Source of the DNA: Streptococcus oralis
Lineage (GTDB): Bacteria > Bacillota > Bacilli > Lactobacillales > Streptococcaceae
Length of the DNA stretch: 64,000 nucleotides
NCBI RefSeq assembly: GCF_003943415.1
Contig: NZ_RJPK01000001.1
Coordinates: 372,001-436,000, forward strand
Direction: 5' to 3'
The notes below the pieces were generated by a model. The model was not told the DNA's origin. It saw only the letters and a list, made by a program, of their open reading frames with translations, and did no database searches. Position numbers and translations under genes: made by a program. Within the stretch, counting starts at the first letter, position 1. Every line of letters begins with the position of its first letter. Below, one piece after another: positions 7,347 to 16,684 of the stretch.

Positions 7347-9638
7347 ATGAACGCATTATTGAATGGAATGAATGACCGTCAGGCTGAGTCGGTGCAAACG
7401 ACAGAAGGTCCCTTATTGATTATGGCGGGGGCTGGTTCTGGAAAGACTCGAGTTTTGACTCACAGAATCGCCTACTTGATTGATGAAAAGATGGTTAATC
7501 CTTGGAATATCTTGGCCATTACCTTTACCAATAAGGCTGCGCGTGAGATGAAGGAGCGTGCTTATGGGCTCAATCCAGCAACTCAGGACTGTCTGATTGC
7601 GACCTTTCACTCCATGTGTGTTCGTATTTTGCGTCGTGATGCAGATCACATTGGCTACAATCGTAATTTTACTATTGTAGATCCTGGTGAACAACGTACC
7701 CTTATGAAGCGCATTCTCAAGCAGTTAAACTTGGATCCTAAAAAATGGAATGAACGAACCATTTTGGGAACCATTTCCAATGCCAAGAATGATTTGATAG
7801 ATGATGTGGCTTATGCTGCTCAAGCTGGTGATATGTACACGCAAATTGTGGCCCAGTGTTACACAGCCTATCAAAAAGAACTTCGTCAGTCAGAATCGGT
7901 TGACTTTGATGATTTGATTATGTTGACCCTGCGCCTCTTTGATCAGAATCCTGACGTCTTGACTTACTATCAGCAGAAGTTCCAGTACATTCACGTTGAT
8001 GAGTACCAAGATACCAACCATGCCCAGTACCAACTGGTCAAACTCTTAGCTTCACGCTTTAAAAACATCTGCGTGGTTGGGGATGCGGACCAGTCCATCT
8101 ACGGTTGGCGTGGGGCTGATATGCAGAATATCTTGGACTTCGAGAAAGATTATCCTCAAGCCAAGGTAGTTTTGCTAGAAGAAAATTATCGTTCAACTAA
8201 AACCATTCTCCAAGCTGCCAATGACGTCATCAAAAACAATCAAAATCGCCGCCCCAAGAATCTCTGGACCCAGAATGCCGATGGGGAGCAGATTATTTAC
8301 TATCGTGCAAATGACGAACAGGACGAGGCTGTTTTTGTAGCCAAAACCATCGATGAACTTGGTCGCAGTCAAAACTTCCTCCACAAGGATTTTGCAGTTC
8401 TTTATCGAACTAATGCGCAATCCCGTACTATTGAGGAGGCTCTCCTAAAGTCCAATATTCCTTATACTATGGTTGGTGGGACCAAGTTCTACAGCCGTAA
8501 GGAAATCCGTGACATTATCGCCTACCTCAATCTCATCGCTAATCTGAGTGACAATATCAGTTTTGAGCGCATTATTAACGAACCAAAACGTGGAATTGGC
8601 CCAGGAACAGTTGAGAAAATCCGTGACTTTGCTAACCTGCAAGAGATGTCTATGCTGGATGCTTCAGCCAACATCATGTTGTCTGGCATCAAGGGAAAGA
8701 CAGCCCAGTCGATCTGGGATTTCGCAAATATGATTCTGAATTTGCGCGAGCAACTGGACCAGTTAACCATTACAGAGTTAGTTGAGGCTGTTTTAGAAAA
8801 AACAGGTTATATCGATATTCTCAATGCCCAAGCAACCTTGGAAAGCAAGGCTCGGGTTGAAAATATCGAGGAATTTCTCTCTGTTACCAAGAACTTTGAT
8901 GACAATCCTGATAGTCAAGAAGAGGAAACCGGTTTAGATAAACTAAGTCGTTTCTTGAATGACCTTGCCTTGATTGCGGACACAGATTCAGGCAGTCAGG
9001 AGACGTCAGAAGTGACCTTGATGACCCTCCATGCAGCTAAGGGACTCGAGTTCCCAGTTGTCTTTATCATCGGGATGGAGGAAAATGTCTTTCCGCTTAG
9101 TCGCGCAGCTGAAGATCCAGATGAGCTAGAAGAGGAACGCCGTTTGGCCTATGTAGGTATCACACGCGCAGAAAAGATCCTCTATCTGACCAATGCCAAC
9201 TCTCGCCTGCTTTTCGGTCGTACCAACTACAATCGTCCGACCCGTTTTATCAATGAAATTAGTTCGGACTTGCTTGAGTATCAAGGTTTGGCTCGTCCAG
9301 CTAATACCAGCTTCAAGGCATCTTATAGCAGTGGTGGGATTGCTTTCGGTCAAGGAATGAGTTTGGCTCAGGCTCTTCAAGAACGGAAACGCAATGCTGC
9401 ACCAAGTTCTATCCAGTCAAGTGGTCTTCCATTTGGACAATTTGCAGCAGGAAATAAAAAAGATTCAAGCAATACAAACTGGTCTATTGGGGACATTGCT
9501 CTCCACAAGAAGTGGGGTGAAGGTACAGTCCTTGAAGTTTCAGGTAGTGGCGCTACTCAGGAACTAAAAATCAATTTCCCAGAGGTAGGACTGAAAAAAC
9601 TCCTAGCCAGCGTAGCCCCAATTGAGAAAAAAATCTAA
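7347..9638 (+). CDS. pcrA: ATP-dependent DNA helicase PcrA/UvrD
   Basis: Superfamily 1A 3'-5' helicase (763 residues) for repair, rolling-circle replication and removal of RecA or RNA polymerase from DNA. Walker A is AGAGSGKT (residues 27-34). Motif II is VDEYQDTNHAQ near residue 220, motif III GDADQSIYGWRGAD, motif V TLHAAKGLEFPVVF and motif VI EERRLAYVGITRA. The last 60 residues contain the Tudor-like tail typical of PcrA (ALHKKWGEGTVLEVSG), which binds RNA polymerase. The ATG follows AAGGAAGAG. radC begins 42 bp downstream, separated by a hairpin. Confidence 0.97.
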   Translation: MNALLNGMNDRQAESVQTTEGPLLIMAGAGSGKTRVLTHRIAYLIDEKMVNPWNILAITFTNKAAREMKERAYGLNPATQDCLIATFHSMCVRILRRDADHIGYNRNFTIVDPGEQRTLMKRILKQLNLDPKKWNERTILGTISNAKNDLIDDVAYAAQAGDMYTQIVAQCYTAYQKELRQSESVDFDDLIMLTLRLFDQNPDVLTYYQQKFQYIHVDEYQDTNHAQYQLVKLLASRFKNICVVGDADQSIYGWRGADMQNILDFEKDYPQAKVVLLEENYRSTKTILQAANDVIKNNQNRRPKNLWTQNADGEQIIYYRANDEQDEAVFVAKTIDELGRSQNFLHKDFAVLYRTNAQSRTIEEALLKSNIPYTMVGGTKFYSRKEIRDIIAYLNLIANLSDNISFERIINEPKRGIGPGTVEKIRDFANLQEMSMLDASANIMLSGIKGKTAQSIWDFANMILNLREQLDQLTITELVEAVLEKTGYIDILNAQATLESKARVENIEEFLSVTKNFDDNPDSQEEETGLDKLSRFLNDLALIADTDSGSQETSEVTLMTLHAAKGLEFPVVFIIGMEENVFPLSRAAEDPDELEEERRLAYVGITRAEKILYLTNANSRLLFGRTNYNRPTRFINEISSDLLEYQGLARPANTSFKASYSSGGIAFGQGMSLAQALQERKRNAAPSSIQSSGLPFGQFAAGNKKDSSNTNWSIGDIALHKKWGEGTVLEVSGSGATQELKINFPEVGLKKLLASVAPIEKKI

Positions 9639-9644
9639 TTTTTC

Positions 9645-9676
9645 ATCCTTCTCACGAATAATAAAGTGAGGAGGAT
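9645..9676 (+). promoter_or_regulatory. hairpin sequestering the radC ribosome site (terminator-like)
   Basis: ATCCTTCTCAC (9645-9655) pairs fully with GTGAGGAGGAT (9666-9676): 11 bp with one G-U, loop 10 nt, then TTTTT directly before the radC ATG. The right arm contains the whole AGGAGG ribosome site. Read-through mRNA from pcrA should fold it or terminate there. Confidence 0.6.
9653..9660 (+). promoter_or_regulatory. candidate ComX cin-box of radC
   Basis: CACGAATA matches the competence sigma-X box TACGAATA at 7 of 8 positions, 20 nt before the radC ATG. radC is a known late competence gene in S. pneumoniae. A transcript from here would start inside or after the right hairpin arm, leaving the ribosome site free. 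Confidence 0.55.
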
Positions 9677-9680
9677 TTTT

Positions 9681-10361
9681 ATGTATAGTATTTCATTCCA
9701 AGAAGATTCACTCTTACCGAGAGAAAGACTGGTTAAAGAAGGAGTAGAGGCTCTGAGCAATCAAGAATTGTTAGCCATTCTGCTCAGAACAGGAACGCGT
9801 CAAGCAAACGTTTTTGAAATTGCCCAAAAAGTCTTGAATAGTCTAAACAGCTTAACTGATTTGAAAAAAATGACTCTGCAGGAATTGCAAAGTCTGTCTG
9901 GTATTGGACGTATTAAAGCCATTGAACTACAAGCGGTAATTGAACTGGGTCATCGCATTCACAAACATGAAACCCTTGAGATGGAAAGTATTCTCAGTAG
10001 TCAAAAGCTAGCCAAGAAAATGCAACAGGAACTTGGTGACAAAAAACAAGAGCACCTAGTGGCGCTCTATCTCAATACTCAAAATCAAATCATTCATCAG
10101 CAGACCATCTTTATCGGATCTGCGACACGTAGTATTGCTGAACCGAGGGAAATCCTTCACTATGCATTGAAGCATATGGCCACCTCTGTGATTCTCGTTC
10201 ATAACCATCCATCTGGTGCCGTATCTCCTAGTCGAAATGACGACCATGTCACTAAGCTGGTCAAGGAAGCTTGTGAACTGATGGGAATAGTTTTCTTGGA
10301 CCATCTGATCGTCTCGCACTCAGATTACTTTAGTTACCGTGAAAAGACGGATCTGATTTAG
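9681..10361 (+). CDS. radC: RadC/MPN+ (JAMM) family protein, late competence gene
   Basis: A 226-residue RadC protein. The N-terminal helix-hairpin-helix-like region ([19 protein letters not shown]) is followed by the JAMM metal-binding motif [15 protein letters not shown] in the C-terminal half. Despite the name, its biochemical role is unsettled; in streptococci it is induced in competence. The frame opens at a GTG (9666), but AGGAGG lies 6 nt before the ATG at 9681, which I take as the start. The stop overlaps the convergent amidotransferase stop by 4 bp. Regulation by a cin-box and hairpin is discussed separately. Confidence 0.92.
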   Translation: MYSISFQEDSLLPRERLVKEGVEALSNQELLAILLRTGTRQANVFEIAQKVLNSLNSLTDLKKMTLQELQSLSGIGRIKAIELQAVIELGHRIHKHETLEMESILSSQKLAKKMQQELGDKKQEHLVALYLNTQNQIIHQQTIFIGSATRSIAEPREILHYALKHMATSVILVHNHPSGAVSPSRNDDHVTKLVKEACELMGIVFLDHLIVSHSDYFSYREKTDLI

Positions 10362-11047
10362 AGTTCGTTAACAACATAGTCAAATAGCGTTTTATCTTTG
10401 GGTCGATTTTCAAAGAGAAATTCAGGATGCCATTGAACACCAAGATAAGGAAAGCCGTCCGTAGTTGTCACAGCCTCAATGATTCCATCTTTAGGATCAT
10501 GTGCTACAACCTTAAGATTAGGAGCTAGATCTTTAATACTCTGGTGGTGGAAGGAGTTGATATGGGAGATTTCTCCATAGATTTCTCGGAGAATTGTATC
10601 AGGCTCCGTTACGAGGCGTTGGGTCGTGTATTCGGCTGAACAGTCCTGCCAATGATCCTCGATATCTTGGTGAAGCGTACCTCCCATAGCGACATTGAAA
10701 AGCTGGGTACCCCGACAAACAGAGAAAATTGGTTTCTTCTGCTTGATGGCTTCTCTGATAAGGGCTAATTCAAACTGGTCTCTTTGAAGATGGTAGTCAT
10801 CGCTGTCAATGGTTTTAGGTTCACCATAGAATTTTGGATCAACATTTTGCCCACCCGTAAGGATGAGTTTATCAATCATAGCGACGTAATGGCTTGCCAT
10901 TTCTTGATCACCAATCGGAAGGATGATTGGAATTCCGCCAGCGTCCTTGACTCCTTCAACAAAGCCTTTTGCTGCATAGCTCATCATGACATCATCATCT
11001 GGATGAGCTTTTTCATTTCCTGTAATCCCAATAACTGGTTTTTTCAT
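10358..11047 (-). CDS. class I glutamine amidotransferase-like hydrolase (peptidase C26, PuuD-like)
   Basis: A 229-residue cytoplasmic enzyme with the GATase1/C26 fold. The nucleophile elbow is FSVCRGTQ (Cys111), and the catalytic His is in GVQWHPEF near the C terminus. [14 protein letters not shown] resembles gamma-glutamyl-gamma-aminobutyrate hydrolases. The physiological substrate in streptococci is not known to me. It lies 15 bp behind rex on the same strand and is probably co-transcribed, so it would be under Rex autoregulation. Ends convergent with radC, stops overlapping by 4 bp. Confidence 0.85.
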   Translation of the reverse strand: MKKPVIGITGNEKAHPDDDVMMSYAAKGFVEGVKDAGGIPIILPIGDQEMASHYVAMIDKLILTGGQNVDPKFYGEPKTIDSDDYHLQRDQFELALIREAIKQKKPIFSVCRGTQLFNVAMGGTLHQDIEDHWQDCSAEYTTQRLVTEPDTILREIYGEISHINSFHHQSIKDLAPNLKVVAHDPKDGIIEAVTTTDGFPYLGVQWHPEFLFENRPKDKTLFDYVVNEL

Positions 11048-11062
11048 AAATGCTTTCGCTTT

Positions 11063-11704
11063 CTAATCCTCTTTACGCATAAAATAGAGGAGAGTTTGGA
11101 GTTCGCTTGTCAAATCGACATACTGAACGACCACATCTTTTGGAAGATGAAGGTGGACGGGTGAAAAACTGAGAATACCTTTTATACCCGCATCGACCAA
11201 AAGATTGGCAACTTCTTGTGATTTAACACTTGGAACAGTTAGGATAGCAGTTTTGACATCTGCTTCTTTGATTTTTTCTTTAATCTGAGAGATACCATAG
11301 ATTGGAATCCCATCAGGTGTCTGGCTCCCAACTTCTGGATGGTCATCTAGGTCAAAGGCCATGATAATTTTCATCTTGTTACGCTCATGGAAGCGGTAGT
11401 GGAGAAGTGCATGCCCCATATTTCCAATTCCAACCAACATAACATTAGTAATCGAGTTATCATTTAGGAGATCAGCAAAAAACGTCATCAATTTTTTGAC
11501 ATCATAACCAAAACCACGACGACCTAGTTCGCCAAAATAGGAGAAATCTCGACGGACAGTCGCAGAATCGATACCGATAGCCTCTGCAATTTGCTTAGAG
11601 TTGGCACGTTCAATTTTTTCTGCATGAAATCTCTTGAAAATTCGATAGTAAAGAGAGAGTCTTTTTGCTGTTGCTTTTGGAATAGCAGACTGTTTATCTT
11701 TCAC
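11063..11704 (-). CDS. rex: redox-sensing transcriptional repressor Rex
   Basis: A 213-residue dimeric repressor that leaves DNA when NADH rises. The N-terminal winged helix includes [27 protein letters not shown] (residues about 44-69). The C-terminal Rossmann domain has [10 protein letters not shown] (91-100). The start is GTG at 11704, with AAAGG about 10 nt upstream. A Rex-type operator (11744-11761) overlaps its promoter, implying autoregulation, and a larger Rex-like site precedes gapN at 33.7 kb. The C26 amidotransferase follows in the same transcription unit. Confidence 0.95.
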   Translation of the reverse strand: MKDKQSAIPKATAKRLSLYYRIFKRFHAEKIERANSKQIAEAIGIDSATVRRDFSYFGELGRRGFGYDVKKLMTFFADLLNDNSITNVMLVGIGNMGHALLHYRFHERNKMKIIMAFDLDDHPEVGSQTPDGIPIYGISQIKEKIKEADVKTAILTVPSVKSQEVANLLVDAGIKGILSFSPVHLHLPKDVVVQYVDLTSELQTLLYFMRKED

Positions 11705-11729
11705 AAAATCACAACCTTTCTATTCTTCT

Positions 11730-11758
11730 ATTTTATAGAAACATTGTGAAAAAATCAA
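11730..11758 (-). promoter_or_regulatory. promoter of rex
   Basis: Minus strand: -35 TTGATT (11753-11758), 17-bp spacer, -10 TAAAAT (11730-11735). Confidence 0.6.
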
Positions 11759-11761
11759 CAA
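11744..11761. promoter_or_regulatory. Rex operator at the rex promoter
   Basis: TTGTGAA-AAAA-TCAACAA against the Rex consensus TTGTGAANNNNTTCACAA: 12 of 14 defined positions. It covers the -35 and upstream spacer of the rex promoter, consistent with autorepression. Confidence 0.65.
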
Positions 11762-11792
11762 AAACAAGAAAAAACTAAGAGAATTCTTAGTT

Positions 11793-12002
11793 TTAATCTG
11801 AAAAATTAGTTTGTGATAAAAAACGGTAGAGATCGCCAACTAATCCTTGATAAATCACTTTATCATTCCGTGTTAAGGAACTGATTAGGAGAGTGTCGGG
11901 CAGGGTAACACAGCCTGATAGTGATAGCATAAGCTCTTCGTAATCGGCAAATTCAAGTGTACGTTCTACGTGATAGTTATCTTTATAAGTCAAACGAAAC
12001 AT
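11793..12002 (-). CDS. DUF4649 family protein
   Basis: A 69-residue acidic protein (MFRLTYKDNY...LSQTNFSD) of the streptococcal DUF4649 family; function unknown. The frame could start at TTG 12008, but the ATG at 12002 is better spaced from the GAGAG ribosome site within the end of the upstream DUF1831 gene. It is the last gene of prs - cysteine desulfurase - DUF1831 - DUF4649, all on the minus strand and nearly contiguous. No membrane segment, Cys pair or catalytic motif is visible. Confidence 0.75.
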   Translation of the reverse strand: MFRLTYKDNYHVERTLEFADYEELMLSLSGCVTLPDTLLISSLTRNDKVIYQGLVGDLYRFLSQTNFSD

Positions 12003-12008
12003 AGCCAA

Positions 12009-12356
12009 TCATCTCTCTTCTTTTGTGAAGATTCCGCGTTCTACAAGACTGTCCATGAGGAAGTAGAATTTCTCTTGGTGGATATGGTGTTCTTCAGATT
12101 TAAAGATATTGACCAAACGAAGACCTGATTTGTCAGTGATATTAATTTTAACACCTGTAAGCTCTTTGTTGATGATAATTTTTAGTAGGAAACCTTCACC
12201 ACTATTAGGAACTTTTTCAAGTAGACGAGTCAGTTCGTAGTTTCCTACCTTTGTTTCAAAGAAAGTATTGTCTCTTAGTGTGAATTTTTTGACAGATGGG
12301 CTAAGTGTGTAGTCGTAGCGGCAGTTTTGTAGTTTAATGGTTTTTTCGAATGCCAT
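12009..12356 (-). CDS. DUF1831 family protein, cysteine-desulfurase-associated
   Basis: A 115-residue protein (MAFEKTIKLQ...RGIFTKEER) of the DUF1831 family, found in lactic acid bacteria next to NifS-like cysteine desulfurases. It is usually treated as an accessory of unknown function. The frame extends to an ATG at 12371, but that codon contains the ribosome site (ATGGAG); the ATG at 12356, about 9 nt after GGAG, is preferred. The remaining overlap or contact with the desulfurase stop indicates translational coupling. No catalytic residues recognised. Confidence 0.8.
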   Translation of the reverse strand: MAFEKTIKLQNCRYDYTLSPSVKKFTLRDNTFFETKVGNYELTRLLEKVPNSGEGFLLKIIINKELTGVKINITDKSGLRLVNIFKSEEHHIHQEKFYFLMDSLVERGIFTKEER

Positions 12357-12360
12357 TAGG

Positions 12361-13476
12361 TTAATCTCCAATAATATTTTTTAAGGTTTGTGCCAGTTGT
12401 TTCAGTTCGTTCTCGGTATTAAGAGGGGACAGACTAATACGGACAGACTCTTTTAAACGATGGGAATCCGATTCATAAAGAGCTTCGAGTACATGACTGG
12501 TCTGCACAATACCAGCAGTACAGGCTGAACCAGTTGAGATTGAGATTCCTTCAAGGTCTAACCGAAGCAAGAGTAAGTCATTTTTTTGACCAGGAAAGCC
12601 AATGTTGAAAACATAAGGAAGCTGGTGTTTGCTTTCGTTGAGATAGAAGTCGAGTTCCGCAATTTCACCAAGAAAAGCAGTTTTTAATCCCTCTAGTTTT
12701 TGGTAATGCTCGGCCTGATGATCCAAGTCTTCTTTGAGGGCAGCAACCATACCGACGATGGCAGCAAGGTTTTCTGTTCCAGCCCGTTTCTTTTGTTCTT
12801 GATCGCCACCGTGAAGGTAGGAATCAAAGCCCGTGGAAGAAGCATAAAGAAAGCCAACTCCTTTTGGTCCATGGAACTTGTGAGCGGAAGCACTAAGGAA
12901 ATCAATTCCTAATTCTTCAGGATGGATAGGGATTTTTCCGATAGCTTGAACAGCATCAACATGATAAGCAGCAGGATGCTCTTTTAAAATATGTCCAATT
13001 TCAGCGATAGGTAAGAGACTACCCGTTTCATTATTGGCATACATGGTAGAAACTAGAATGGTATCGTCACGTAACGCTTCTTGAATTTGCTGAGCAGTGA
13101 TTTCTTGATTTACTGGTTGGATGATGGTCGTTTCAAAGCCAAAATGTTGCACCAGGTAATCAATGGTCTCAAGCACAGAATGGTGCTCAATAGCTGTCGT
13201 GATGATGTGTTTTCCACGCTCTTGATGGCGGAGACAATAGCCGATAATAGCGGTATTGTTACTTTCTGTACCGCCAGATGTGAAAAAGATTCGTTGTGGC
13301 TTGGTTCTAAGTAAGTGAGCCAACTCCTGACGCGCTTCACGGAGCAGTTTACCAGCATGGCGACCATGACTGTGAATACTTGAAGGATTCCCATGGGTTT
13401 CCTGCATGACCTTGGTCATTTCTGCGATAGCTACTGCTGACATTGGAGTAGTAGCAGCATTGTCCAAATAAATCAA
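12361..13476 (-). CDS. cysteine desulfurase, NifS/IscS-like class V aminotransferase
   Basis: PLP-dependent enzyme (371 residues) that takes sulfur from cysteine for thio-cofactors or tRNA thiolation. The N terminus is MIYLDNAATTPM. The PLP lysine is in SASAHKFHGPKG (about residue 196), and the active-site Cys is in STGSACTAG (about 319). The start is TTG at 13476, with AAGGTG upstream; no ATG gives a complete N terminus. It is 9 bp downstream of prs. No IscU or SufU lies beside it, so a dedicated role such as thiolation is more likely than general Fe-S assembly, but this is inference. Confidence 0.9.
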   Translation of the reverse strand: MIYLDNAATTPMSAVAIAEMTKVMQETHGNPSSIHSHGRHAGKLLREARQELAHLLRTKPQRIFFTSGGTESNNTAIIGYCLRHQERGKHIITTAIEHHSVLETIDYLVQHFGFETTIIQPVNQEITAQQIQEALRDDTILVSTMYANNETGSLLPIAEIGHILKEHPAAYHVDAVQAIGKIPIHPEELGIDFLSASAHKFHGPKGVGFLYASSTGFDSYLHGGDQEQKKRAGTENLAAIVGMVAALKEDLDHQAEHYQKLEGLKTAFLGEIAELDFYLNESKHQLPYVFNIGFPGQKNDLLLLRLDLEGISISTGSACTAGIVQTSHVLEALYESDSHRLKESVRISLSPLNTENELKQLAQTLKNIIGD

Positions 13477-13485
13477 AGAATCACC

Positions 13486-14445
13486 TTATTCCTTTTTATT
13501 ATATGCAAAGAGTGGGCTAACTGGTTTTCTTTCGTGGATACGGACGATGGCATCACCAATCAATTCGCTAGCGGTGATATAACATACATTTTCCGGAGTT
13601 CTTTCTTTGGTTGCTACAGAGTCTGTCACAAGGATTTCTTTAATGTTAGCTGCGTCAAGAAGCTCAGCAGCGCCTTCTACAAAGAGACCATGACTGGATA
13701 CCGCATAGATTTCAGTTGCACCTTCACGTTCGACGATTTTTGCTGCTTCTGAGAAAGTACGTCCAGTATTTAGGATATCGTCAATCAAGATGGCCTTCTT
13801 GCCTTCAACATCACCGATGATATAACCTTGGCTACGCTCTGAATCGTCTTGAGCATAGTCAATGATTGCGATTGGTGCATCTAAATATTCAGCTAAGCTA
13901 CGGGCACGTTTGACGCCAGAGTTTTTTGGACTAACAACAACGACATCTGATCCCAGCAACCCTTTATCGCTGTAGTGTTTAGCAAAGAGAGGAATTGTAT
14001 AGAGGTTATCTACTGGAATGTCAAAGAAACCTTGAACCTGAACAGCGTGGAGGTCAAGCGTTAGAACACGACTTACACCAGCCTTGACAAGCATATTGGC
14101 AACTAGTTTTGCAGTGAGAGGTTCGCGAGAAGAAGCGATACGATCCTGCCGAGCATAACCAAAGTAAGGAAGGACAACGTTGATACTATGAGCACTTGCA
14201 CGTACACAAGCATCGACCATGATTAACAACTCCATCAAGTGGTTGCTAACGGGGTAGCTGGTTGATTGGATGATGTAGACATCGTAACCACGGACACTCT
14301 CTTCAATGTTGACCTGGATTTCACCATCAGAAAATTGGCGTGAAGATAATTTTCCGAGAGGTACCCCAACCGTCTCTGCGATTTTTTGTGCAATTTCATG
14401 ATTGGAATTAAGTGCAAAAAGTTTCATGTTGTTTCTATCTGACAT
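13486..14445 (-). CDS. prs: ribose-phosphate pyrophosphokinase (PRPP synthase)
   Basis: A 319-residue class I PRPP synthetase converting ribose 5-phosphate and ATP to PRPP for purine, pyrimidine, NAD, His and Trp synthesis. [12 protein letters not shown] at the N terminus, the [11 protein letters not shown] flexible loop, [11 protein letters not shown] and the PRPP-binding [13 protein letters not shown] are all intact. AGAGGA lies before the ATG. First gene of a four-gene minus-strand operon with cysteine desulfurase, DUF1831 and DUF4649. An extended -10 (TGGTAAAAT) precedes it. Confidence 0.97.
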   Translation of the reverse strand: MSDRNNMKLFALNSNHEIAQKIAETVGVPLGKLSSRQFSDGEIQVNIEESVRGYDVYIIQSTSYPVSNHLMELLIMVDACVRASAHSINVVLPYFGYARQDRIASSREPLTAKLVANMLVKAGVSRVLTLDLHAVQVQGFFDIPVDNLYTIPLFAKHYSDKGLLGSDVVVVSPKNSGVKRARSLAEYLDAPIAIIDYAQDDSERSQGYIIGDVEGKKAILIDDILNTGRTFSEAAKIVEREGATEIYAVSSHGLFVEGAAELLDAANIKEILVTDSVATKERTPENVCYITASELIGDAIVRIHERKPVSPLFAYNKKE

Positions 14446-14487
14446 TATAGACCGTCCTCTGTAAACTCTAAATATTTTATCTCCATT

Positions 14488-14496
14488 ATTTTACCA
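14488..14496 (-). promoter_or_regulatory. extended -10 promoter of prs operon
   Basis: Minus strand TGGTAAAAT, with a CTGAAA-like -35 about 17 bp upstream, 43 nt before the prs ATG. Confidence 0.5.
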
Positions 14497-14512
14497 GAAA
14501 ATGGAGATTATT

Positions 14513-15082
14513 TCAGCATTTTTTCATGCTTTTAATAAAACGAATTAATTTTGAAGGAGCCTTTTGATAAGTGATACTATTTTCTGAAAGAAATTGCTGA
14601 AAATCTCGTTTTCCTTTCTCGTGATCAGTGACCTCTAGCTCCAGTTCGTAGTCTGTATGATCAAAGTAGTGACTTTCATCTAGTGCCATTAGACCAATCG
14701 ACGTTTCCGTTTCGTAACGAATAGTTGCAAGACAGCCCAGAACAAACCAGTCTTGGCTTTCAATACCAATTTTAGCGAGCTTCTCTAAAACGAGCCCTTG
14801 AGGTAGTTTTTGTTTTTCTAAGTATGATTCAGCCTCTGGAAGAGTTAGTTTCTGGTTGTATTCCATATTTCCTACAGTTTGTGGCACTTTCAAGGTCAAC
14901 TCCGCCCAATCTGAAAAGGTGCGAATGCGCATGGCAACCTTTTTTTCACGCAATTGGAAATCAGGTGTATCAATGTAGTAGTTTTTCTGTAGGACGGGTT
15001 GGATATGGGAAAACTGTTCTTTTAAATGATCGTAATCCTCTTTTTTCAGTAGTGTTTTCAGTTCAATTTCTAAATGTTTCAT
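14513..15082 (-). CDS. CYTH-domain protein (triphosphate tunnel metalloenzyme)
   Basis: A 189-residue CYTH protein. It has the N-terminal EIELKTLL signature (ExExK-type) and alternating charged strands (RIRTF, ELTLK, RYET, LELEVTDHEKG) that line the phosphate-binding tunnel. Streptococcal members sit next to relQ, here divergently transcribed with 128 bp between starts. Triphosphatase or adenylate-cyclase-like activity is possible; the relQ linkage suggests a nucleotide or polyphosphate role, which is inference. AAAAAAGG precedes the ATG. Confidence 0.85.
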   Translation of the reverse strand: MKHLEIELKTLLKKEDYDHLKEQFSHIQPVLQKNYYIDTPDFQLREKKVAMRIRTFSDWAELTLKVPQTVGNMEYNQKLTLPEAESYLEKQKLPQGLVLEKLAKIGIESQDWFVLGCLATIRYETETSIGLMALDESHYFDHTDYELELEVTDHEKGKRDFQQFLSENSITYQKAPSKLIRFIKSMKKC

Positions 15083-15118
15083 TTTTCTAACCTTTTTTCT
15101 ATCTTTGAAAGCGATTTA

Positions 15119-15127
15119 TGGTATAAT
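15119..15127 (+). promoter_or_regulatory. extended -10 promoter of relQ operon
   Basis: TGGTATAAT (TATAAT 15122-15127), leaving an 80-nt leader before the relQ ATG. A cre-like TTGAAAGCGATT lies just upstream, between the two divergent genes. Confidence 0.55.
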
Positions 15128-15210
15128 GGACAATGTATTTATTGTATATGATTGTAGTGAAAAAATCAAAAATTTTCAACAACACAATCACATACCAAAA
15201 GGGAGAAAAT

Positions 15211-15882
15211 ATGACCATAGAATGGGAAGAATTTTTAGATCCTTACATTCAAGCTGTTGGTGAATTGAAGATTAAACTTCGTGGGATTCGCAAACAATAT
15301 CGTAAACAAAACAAGCACTCTCCGATTGAGTTTGTTACTGGACGGGTGAAGCCGATCGAAAGTATTAAGGAAAAAATGAATCGCAGAGGGATTGGCTACG
15401 ATACTTTGGAACATGACTTGCAGGATATCGCGGGTTTGCGGGTCATGGTGCAGTTCGTCGATGATGTTCAGGAAGTTGTTGCGATTTTACGCAAACGCCA
15501 TGATATGAGAGTAGTACAGGAACGTGACTACATCACTCATCGTAAGGCTTCGGGTTATCGCTCCTATCATGTGGTGGTAGAGTATACAGTTGACACCATC
15601 AGTGGTGTTAAGACGATTCTGGCTGAAATTCAAATCCGGACTTTAGCCATGAATTTTTGGGCTACGATTGAGCATTCGCTCAATTATAAGTATCAGGGGG
15701 ATTTCCCAGAGGAGATCAAGAAAAGGCTGGAAATTACTGCCAAAATTGCTCATCAACTAGATGAAGAAATGGGTAAGATTCGAGATGACATTCAGGAAGC
15801 ACAGGCTCTCTTTGATCCTTTAAGTAGAAAACTAAACGACGGTGTAGGAAATAGTGACGATACAGATGAAGAATACAGGTAA
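15211..15882 (+). CDS. relQ: small alarmone synthetase RelQ (GTP pyrophosphokinase)
   Basis: A 223-residue single-domain (p)ppGpp synthetase with no hydrolase or regulatory domain. Visible synthetase motifs are [31 protein letters not shown] (substrate loop) and [23 protein letters not shown] (catalytic Glu). The frame extends upstream to 15133, but GGGAGAAA before the ATG at 15211 and homologues starting [12 protein letters not shown] fix the start. First gene of relQ-nadK-pseudouridine synthase, overlapping nadK by 17 bp. The alarmone and NADP synthesis genes are thus translationally coupled. Confidence 0.94.
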   Translation: MTIEWEEFLDPYIQAVGELKIKLRGIRKQYRKQNKHSPIEFVTGRVKPIESIKEKMNRRGIGYDTLEHDLQDIAGLRVMVQFVDDVQEVVAILRKRHDMRVVQERDYITHRKASGYRSYHVVVEYTVDTISGVKTILAEIQIRTLAMNFWATIEHSLNYKYQGDFPEEIKKRLEITAKIAHQLDEEMGKIRDDIQEAQALFDPLSRKLNDGVGNSDDTDEEYR

Positions 15883-16684
15883 ACGAATTGATCTGATTGC
15901 AAATAGAAAACCGCAGAGTCAAAAGGTTTTGTATGAGCTGAAAAATCAGTTGAAAAAACATCATTTTATACTCAACGACACCAATCCTGACATCGTCATA
16001 TCAATTGGTGGGGATGGGATGCTTTTGTCTGCCTTTCACAAGTACGAGAATCAGTTAGATAAAGTTCGATTTATTGGCGTACATACAGGACACTTGGGAT
16101 TCTACACGGATTACCGCGACTTTGAGCTGGACCAGTTGGTTACCAATCTCCAACTAGATACTGGCGCCAAGGTTTCCTATCCTGTTTTGAATGTCAAGGT
16201 GACACTTGAAAACGGAGAAGTTAAGACCTTCCGTGCATTAAACGAAGCCAGCATTCGTCGGTCAGACCGCACCATGGTTGCAGATATCATCATTAACCAT
16301 GTTCCGTTTGAGCGATTTCGAGGAGATGGAGTAACTGTTTCAACGCCGACGGGAAGCACTGCCTACAACAAGTCCTTGGGTGGAGCTGTCTTGCATCCGA
16401 CCATTGAAGCCTTGCAACTGACTGAAATTGCGAGTCTTAACAACCGAGTCTATCGCACTTTGGGATCATCGATCATTATTCCAAAAAAAGATAAGATTGA
16501 ACTCTTGCCGACACGCAATGATTACCACACGATATCAGTCGATAACAGCGTCTATTCATTCCGTAATATCGAACGGATTGAGTATCAAATCGACCATCAC
16601 AAGATTCACTTCGTAGCGACACCAAGTCACACTAGTTTCTGGAATCGCGTCAAAGATGCCTTCATCGGCGAGGTGGACGAATGA
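15866..16684 (+). CDS. nadK: NAD kinase
   Basis: A 272-residue ATP-NAD kinase making NADP. The [15 protein letters not shown] motif with the catalytic Asp, the downstream [10 protein letters not shown] and the [16 protein letters not shown] glycine-rich loop are intact. The frame begins at GTG 15854, but relatives start at [16 protein letters not shown], so I take ATG 15866 inside the relQ end. The next gene starts within its stop (ATGA overlap). NADP supply complements NadK's neighbour theme of NAD sensing (rex, niaR) in this window. Confidence 0.93.
   Translation: MKNTGKRIDLIANRKPQSQKVLYELKNQLKKHHFILNDTNPDIVISIGGDGMLLSAFHKYENQLDKVRFIGVHTGHLGFYTDYRDFELDQLVTNLQLDTGAKVSYPVLNVKVTLENGEVKTFRALNEASIRRSDRTMVADIIINHVPFERFRGDGVTVSTPTGSTAYNKSLGGAVLHPTIEALQLTEIASLNNRVYRTLGSSIIIPKKDKIELLPTRNDYHTISVDNSVYSFRNIERIEYQIDHHKIHFVATPSHTSFWNRVKDAFIGEVDE

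Noticed and set aside
9666-9680. GTG at 9666 as the radC start
   Set aside because: It lies in the hairpin arm and its first codons are the ribosome site itself; ATG 9681 has ideal spacing and matches homologues.
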